NCBI GenBank assembly: GCA_019084485.1
Contig: JAHRFU010000024.1
Location: 1 to 45,730 of the forward strand
DNA: 45,730 bases
DNA from: Desulforudis sp.
Lineage (GTDB): Bacteria > Bacillota > Desulfotomaculia > Desulfotomaculales > Desulforudaceae
Direction of reading: 5' to 3'
Shown here piece after piece: positions 41,971-45,730 of the stretch. The translations under genes and the position numbers were made by a program. Numbering within the stretch: position 1 is the stretch's first letter; the number at the start of each line of letters is the position of its first letter. The notes below the pieces were generated by a model. It saw nothing but the letters and a program-made list of their open reading frames with translations. It searched no databases and was not told the origin of the DNA.

Positions 41971-42915
41971 TTGAAGGAGCAAAGTAAAGGGAAGCAGATT
42001 GCCAAGATACTGATGATCATCATCGGCACCATTGTACTGCTGTATGTCCTGGGAACCGTAGCATTGTTGGCTTTCTTGACGCCGATGGGGAGTTCTGACA
42101 GCATCAAGGTGACAGTTGCTGAACAGTCGGTTCGCTACTCGGGCAAGAACGAGACAACGTATGACCGTGCTATGCCAGAGCCAGGATCACCGGAAATGAT
42201 CGCAGGCGCGCAGGAGCGCAAGATTCAACGCGAAGCGGATCTAAGGGTACGCGTGGATTCGATACCGGAAGCGATGCAGGCTGCCATTGACTTGGCGCAG
42301 CGCTTGGGAGGCTTCGCCTCATCGTCATCGATTCACATTCACAGTGGTGCTGGCGGCGAGATCACCATCCGGGTACCTGAAGCTCGGATGGACGAAGCAA
42401 TTGCCGAACTGTCCGCACTGGGACGCCTCCTCTCCAGGAACATCTACCAGTTGGACATTACCGAACAATACGTTGACGTAGAAGCCCGGTTGCGCAACCT
42501 CCGGGCCACCGAAGAGCGGCTGGTCGCCATTCTGGACCGAACCGGGGAAATTGCAGACGTACTGGCTACGGAGAAGGAAATCAGCCGGGTGCGCGGCGAG
42601 ATTGAGCAGTTGCAGGCACAGCTGCGCAATCTGGACAGCCTGACCACCCTCGCGACTATCCGGGTGAGTTTCCTGCCGGAACAGTCCGACCTGCAACCAG
42701 GTACCCTTACCCTCGGAGACAGCCCGTCAGGGTTTGCAAAGGCTTTTGTTGCCTCAATTAACAAGTTAAATGCGCTGGCCGCGGGATTTGTGGTGATAAT
42801 CGGGGCCCTATTACCCTTCCTGATTGCACTGACCGTAATCTTGACCCCCGTGACCCTTTGGATTATCCGTCGCCGTCGGGCGTCGGCCAACCGGGGCGAA
42901 GAGACTGACTCCTAA
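41971..42915 (+). CDS. DUF4349 membrane protein
   Basis: A 314-aa protein with an N-terminal membrane segment, a periplasmic-like domain with IQREADLRVRVDSI and VEARLRNLRATEERL, a coiled coil around QLQAQLRNLDS, and a C-terminal membrane segment (LLPFLIALTVILTPVTLWII). This is the DUF4349 pattern. Its function is unknown. TTG start at 41971 follows GGGGAGG. It lies 71 nt after comEC. No Cys cluster is seen. Confidence 0.88.
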   Translation: MKEQSKGKQIAKILMIIIGTIVLLYVLGTVALLAFLTPMGSSDSIKVTVAEQSVRYSGKNETTYDRAMPEPGSPEMIAGAQERKIQREADLRVRVDSIPEAMQAAIDLAQRLGGFASSSSIHIHSGAGGEITIRVPEARMDEAIAELSALGRLLSRNIYQLDITEQYVDVEARLRNLRATEERLVAILDRTGEIADVLATEKEISRVRGEIEQLQAQLRNLDSLTTLATIRVSFLPEQSDLQPGTLTLGDSPSGFAKAFVASINKLNALAAGFVVIIGALLPFLIALTVILTPVTLWIIRRRRASANRGEETDS

Positions 42916-43009
42916 AAATTACTATTCGGTTTTCGGATCACGGCCGGAAAAACATGCCGCCCTGCGCCATAGGTTTGTATTAAGAGCGAGAGCCTGGCAG
43001 GTGGTGTCT

Positions 43010-43828
43010 ATGTCCGGGGTGTGGCGAAGAGTAGCGGTTATTGGGATCCTGATGCTGACGGTGACTGTTGCCGGATGCGGCTACCATTCTGCGCAGAAAA
43101 CGCTTGTGCAGGACTACATTCAGGCGGTTGCCACTGGTGATTGGGAGAGAGCTTACGAAAGTGCCTATCTAGGCGGTATCCCAGGGATGTACCCGAATTT
43201 GGATGGGTATGTAATGGCCGTGAAAACCATCGGCTTAGATGAGCTTTTTCGTAGTCGGGTGAGTCTCAAACGGGTGGTTATCCGGTCGCATCAGGTCGAT
43301 GTGCCTGTGTTCTTCAAGCTGCCTGACGGGAGGGAGTTTGAAGGGAACTTCATCTTGGATGACCGGATGGGATATTGGACCTTACGCTCCGGATTCCCGG
43401 AGATCCGTGGTAAGGAGCCCAACGGCGTTACCGGGCAGGGCTACGGGCAGTTCTGGCACATCGAGGTTTCGTATCACATCAGGCCGTGGGCGGAAAACCG
43501 GCGGCTTAGCGAGCTGGGTACGGTGTATCGGATTTCCAGCCTTGAGGGGAGTATCCTCAGCTATTCGTGGCGGGGCACATCGGTACTATCCAGTGCGTCT
43601 GGACAGTTTACGGCGGACGGGGCGGTGAAGGTGCTGGAACCGATCCGTTCCGACCAGGCGGATGTATCATTCCGCCGGTTGACGTTTGTAGACTTGCGGA
43701 AAGCGTTGGCGTCAACTGAAGTGACGATCGCCTGGCGCGGCTACGACGGGATCGAACGTTACGAGCAGCTGAAGCTCGACCCGGGCTCTTTCCGTGAAGG
43801 CTACATCAAACCGATCTCCGGATGGTAA
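43010..43828 (+). CDS. Hypothetical lipoprotein, 272 aa
   Basis: A 272-aa protein with a signal peptide and lipobox (VTVAGC at about residues 20-25) and a beta-rich mature part. I do not recognise it. ATG 43010 is preferred over GTG 43001 because GCAGG at 42996-43000 abuts the earlier codon. It lies 94 nt after the DUF4349 gene and about 98 nt before holA. Its surface position suggests an envelope role. A near-palindromic repeat copy follows it. Confidence 0.72.
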   Translation: MSGVWRRVAVIGILMLTVTVAGCGYHSAQKTLVQDYIQAVATGDWERAYESAYLGGIPGMYPNLDGYVMAVKTIGLDELFRSRVSLKRVVIRSHQVDVPVFFKLPDGREFEGNFILDDRMGYWTLRSGFPEIRGKEPNGVTGQGYGQFWHIEVSYHIRPWAENRRLSELGTVYRISSLEGSILSYSWRGTSVLSSASGQFTADGAVKVLEPIRSDQADVSFRRLTFVDLRKALASTEVTIAWRGYDGIERYEQLKLDPGSFREGYIKPISGW

Positions 43829-43888
43829 AGGAATCCACAGTTATCGTGGTATAATCAGAACATCGGATACGGGGAGTTACACCTCGAA

Positions 43889-43909
43889 AAAGGTGGGACA
43901 GTCCCCACT
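43889..43909 (+). repeat. Palindromic dispersed-repeat copy
   Basis: AGGTGGGACAGTCCCCACT is nearly self-complementary and shares GGGACAGTCCCC with the copy at 28334. It lies 18 nt before the holA start. Confidence 0.6.
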
Positions 43910-43926
43910 CGGTATGGAGGAAGCCG

Positions 43927-44982
43927 GTGAAATACTACCAGGATTTTGTAGACGCCCTGTCCCGGGATCAGGTTGCTCCGGTGTACCTGTTTCATGGAGA
44001 CGAGGTTTTTTTGCACCGGAAGGCGTTGGAGCGTTTAAGGGACAGGCTCCTCGCCCCTGGTACGGCTGACTTTGATATGACTTTACTGGACGGAGAGACA
44101 GTACCCCTGTCGAGTATTGTCCGGGCGGCCCAAACCACTCCGGCACTGAACCCCGTGCGCCTGGTAGTCGTGCGGTCGGCCCCGTTCCTCGGGGGCACCG
44201 GTAAGAAGCGCAATACCGGGGAAGATAGCCCGGAACCGGAAAGCGACCCAAAGGCTCAGGCCCCGCTAATAAACTACCTGGAGGCCCCGCTCCCTTCCAC
44301 TTGTTTAGTTTTCTACAGCCCCGGGCCGGTTGATCGCCGCCGCAAGGCCTATAAGCAGATCGCCGCTCACGGAGTGGTAATCGATTTTCAGTTACTGACC
44401 CGAGCGGACACCGCGAAATGGCTCCAGCGGGAGGCCCGCCGCGCCGGCAAGCAGTTTGCCCCCGGAGCGTTGGACAGGCTACAGGATTGGGCACCGCCTG
44501 GTCTGGAGGGGCTGTCTCGCGAACTTGAAAAGGTGATTTTGCACGCCGGAGATTCCAAGCTGGTACAGATTGCGGACGTTGAAGCGGTGGTAGTCCCCAA
44601 CAGAGAAGAGACCATCTTCCAAGTGGTCGATGCCATCGGTGCCAAGAACGGCCGAGCGGCCCTCGAGGGGATTTGCAGCCTGCTCGCGGCCAAAGAGGCC
44701 CCGTTAAAGATACTGGCGATGCTCTCCAGGCAGTTCCGGCTCACCCTCTGTGTCCAGGAACTGGTCGCGTCCGGCCTGCGCGAGCACGAGATCGCCTCCG
44801 CCCTGCAGACCAAGCCTTTTGTGATTCGCAGGATTCAGGGGCAGTCCGGCCAGTTCACCCGGAGCCAGGCGCTCCACGCTCTGGAAGGATGCCTTGAGAT
44901 TGACAGCGACATCAAATCCGGCCAGCGCGAATTCCTGCCGGCCGTTTCCGACCTGCTCATCCACGTTTGCCTGAGCAAGTAA
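43927..44982 (+). CDS. holA: DNA polymerase III delta subunit
   Basis: A 351-aa protein with YLFHGDEVFLHRKALERL at the N-terminus, a HolA landmark, an AAA-like lid, and the C-terminal helical collar (LAMLSRQFRLTLCVQEL). It opens the beta clamp as part of the clamp loader. GTG 43927 follows GGAGG by 9 nt. The neighbours comEC upstream and rpsT (convergent) downstream match the usual Gram-positive order. Length is normal. Confidence 0.93.
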   Translation: MKYYQDFVDALSRDQVAPVYLFHGDEVFLHRKALERLRDRLLAPGTADFDMTLLDGETVPLSSIVRAAQTTPALNPVRLVVVRSAPFLGGTGKKRNTGEDSPEPESDPKAQAPLINYLEAPLPSTCLVFYSPGPVDRRRKAYKQIAAHGVVIDFQLLTRADTAKWLQREARRAGKQFAPGALDRLQDWAPPGLEGLSRELEKVILHAGDSKLVQIADVEAVVVPNREETIFQVVDAIGAKNGRAALEGICSLLAAKEAPLKILAMLSRQFRLTLCVQELVASGLREHEIASALQTKPFVIRRIQGQSGQFTRSQALHALEGCLEIDSDIKSGQREFLPAVSDLLIHVCLSK

Positions 44983-45074
44983 GTGGCCAGATGATGACTA
45001 ATTGAAAAGAGGGGGCTGCTGTTCCTTCTAGCGCGGAGGAGAATAGCGGAGGTGCTTTTGGAGACGCCTGAAAA

Positions 45075-45107
45075 TAAAGGAACGCGATGCACTAGGTGCT
45101 CGCGTTC
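45075..45107 (-). terminator. Terminator at the end of rpsT
   Basis: GAACGCG (45107-45101 on minus) pairs with CGCGTTC (45086-45080), and GCAC with GTGC inside, with one internal mismatch; the rpsT stop codon lies within the hairpin. On the minus strand a T-rich tail (CCTTTATTTT) follows. Confidence 0.7.
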
Positions 45108-45349
45108 ATTCTCTTCGTCAGCCGTGACTTCTTGCGGGCGGCTGTTCTTTTGTGCATAATCCCCTTGGTTACGGCTTTATCGATTCTGACCAGCGCGGTG
45201 CGGAGTCTGTCCTGGACTTCCTCCCCGGTCCCCAGCGCTGTCTCGTACTTCTTGATCGTCGTTTTGAGCGCCGATTTCACCCGACGGTTGCGTTCTGTAC
45301 GCTTCCGTGCAGTCTCGATGCGCTTCAAAGCGGAGCGACTATGTGCCAA
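45092..45349 (-). CDS. rpsT: 30S ribosomal protein S20
   Basis: An 85-aa basic protein, MAHSRSALKRI at the start and HKRTAARKKSRLTKRMN near the end, the S20 pattern. It binds 16S rRNA in early 30S assembly. TTG 45349 follows GGAGGTGATT. Its promoter lies just upstream, and a hairpin terminator closes it. The TTG start fits known S20 start-codon habits. Confidence 0.96.
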   Translation of the reverse strand: MAHSRSALKRIETARKRTERNRRVKSALKTTIKKYETALGTGEEVQDRLRTALVRIDKAVTKGIMHKRTAARKKSRLTKRMNAST

Positions 45350-45371
45350 GCTTAATCACCTCCCACAGGGC

Positions 45372-45400
45372 ATTTTATCATCCCAGTGGGCAAGATGCAA
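45372..45400 (-). promoter_or_regulatory. Sigma-A-like promoter of rpsT
   Basis: On the minus strand TTGCAT (45400-45395) and TAAAAT (45377-45372) are separated by 17 nt and lie 22 nt upstream of the rpsT start codon. The short leader contains the SD. Confidence 0.6.
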
Positions 45401-45629
45401 GCGAAAGCTAACAAAAAGCGTTTTGCGTTGTAACCATTTTTGCCCCCGATAACGCAATGCCCACGCCCGGCATGGTATTCCCCAAGTCGCAAAACAGGGG
45501 GCATTAGCCGAATATAGGGATATATGGCTTATAGGCGTTGTTGTGGTATAACAGCCATAAGGGAAAACCTCCTTGTGGTTCTTTTTTGCTTCAACAAAAA
45601 GAATTCTCCACAAAAGGGGGTTTGCCTTC
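45401..45629. other. Right-edge gap without a firm gene
   Basis: No gene can be supported here. On the minus strand AAGGAGG precedes an ATG at 45553, but that frame closes after nine codons (MAVIPQQRL), which may be chance or a leader peptide. The longer overlapping frame lacks an SD and family features. Confidence 0.4.
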
Positions 45630-45730
45630 TTATTTCTCATTATCTTTCGCTTTTTCTTCGCTTTTCTCCTCTGGGGTCAATTTTGCCAATCCGCCGGCTA
45701 CCCATCCCCACAACCCGCATAAAACCTGGA
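45630..45730 (-). CDS. C-terminal end of an unidentified protein (partial)
   Basis: On the minus strand an open frame enters from the right edge, reads VAGGLAKLTPEEKSEEKA and ends in TAA at 45632-45630 after a Lys/Glu-rich tail. Only about 32 residues are visible. The tail composition looks like a real C-terminus, but I cannot name the protein. In many spore formers a gpr protease gene sits upstream of rpsT, but nothing here shows that. Confidence 0.35.
   Translation of the reverse strand, partial: QVLCGLWGWVAGGLAKLTPEEKSEEKAKDNEK

Noticed and set aside
45356-45640. A 94-aa minus-strand open frame
   Set aside because: It lacks an SD, is rich in Cys, Trp and Arg without a pattern, and covers the rpsT promoter.

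Overview
The window looks like chromosome from an anaerobic, endospore-forming, moderately GC-rich Firmicute, most like the Peptococcaceae / Desulfotomaculum-Pelotomaculum group. The support is gene content: spoVAC-spoVAD-spoVAE with a DUF1657 gene, a tungsten-type aldehyde:ferredoxin oxidoreductase, an NfnAB-type bifurcating transhydrogenase, butyrate kinase with phosphate butyryltransferase, a PdaA-like deacetylase, and the Gram-positive order comEA-comEC-(x)-holA-rpsT. Strong Shine-Dalgarno (SD) sites and many GTG/TTG starts fit. The species call is inference.

Layout. 1-222: a perfect 99-bp inverted repeat at the window edge. 232-2910: a cNMP/CBS/DUF294 signalling protein and a DnaQ-like exonuclease. 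2911-3852: a decayed IS1182-like transposase and empty sequence. 3853-6846: a small protein, a DsrE-like protein and the nfnA/nfnB pair, closed by a strong terminator. 6910-9184 (minus): spoVAC-D-E and DUF1657. 9244-10937 (minus): an ABC-2 exporter. 11106-13756: buk, ptb and a flavin-reductase-like gene with an apparent AUC start. 13868-17338: an xthA relic, ald, a HEAT-repeat gene and an amino-acid permease. 17769-18373: a gene-free block with four copies of a short repeat. 18374-21173 (minus): the aor-moaD-moeB-like group. 21310-24082: a small membrane protein, relics of an ECF sigma factor and a lipoprotein, and a PAS-GGDEF-HD-GYP protein. 24284-32303: degV, a YchF-like GTPase, thrC, a small membrane exporter, a GH18 protein, an NMO-like flavoprotein and a polysaccharide deacetylase. 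32404-33189 (minus): a DUF5714 gene with an in-frame UGA. 33647-38238: a complete livJHMGF transporter. 38513-45349: comEA, comEC, a DUF4349 gene, a lipoprotein, holA and rpsT. The right edge holds the end of one more minus-strand gene.

How the genes fit together. nfnAB, aor with its sulfur-carrier genes, ald and liv suggest ferredoxin-based fermentation or syntrophy on amino acids and organic acids. buk-ptb would conserve energy from acyl-CoA. The SpoVA proteins, the deacetylase and perhaps the GH18 protein serve spores or germination. comEA/comEC serve DNA uptake.

Most interesting points. (1) The DUF5714 reading frame has a good SD and ATG, but codon 8 is UGA, followed by a hairpin at the spacing expected of a bacterial SECIS, then a conserved Cys-rich domain; this is a candidate selenoprotein that a standard gene caller truncates. 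(2) The giant hairpin at 1-222. (3) A ~142-bp palindrome-bounded element between comEA and comEC. (4) A dispersed short repeat whose core is often joined to DnaA-box-like 9-mers. I could run no alignment or search, so family names rest on motifs read by eye.
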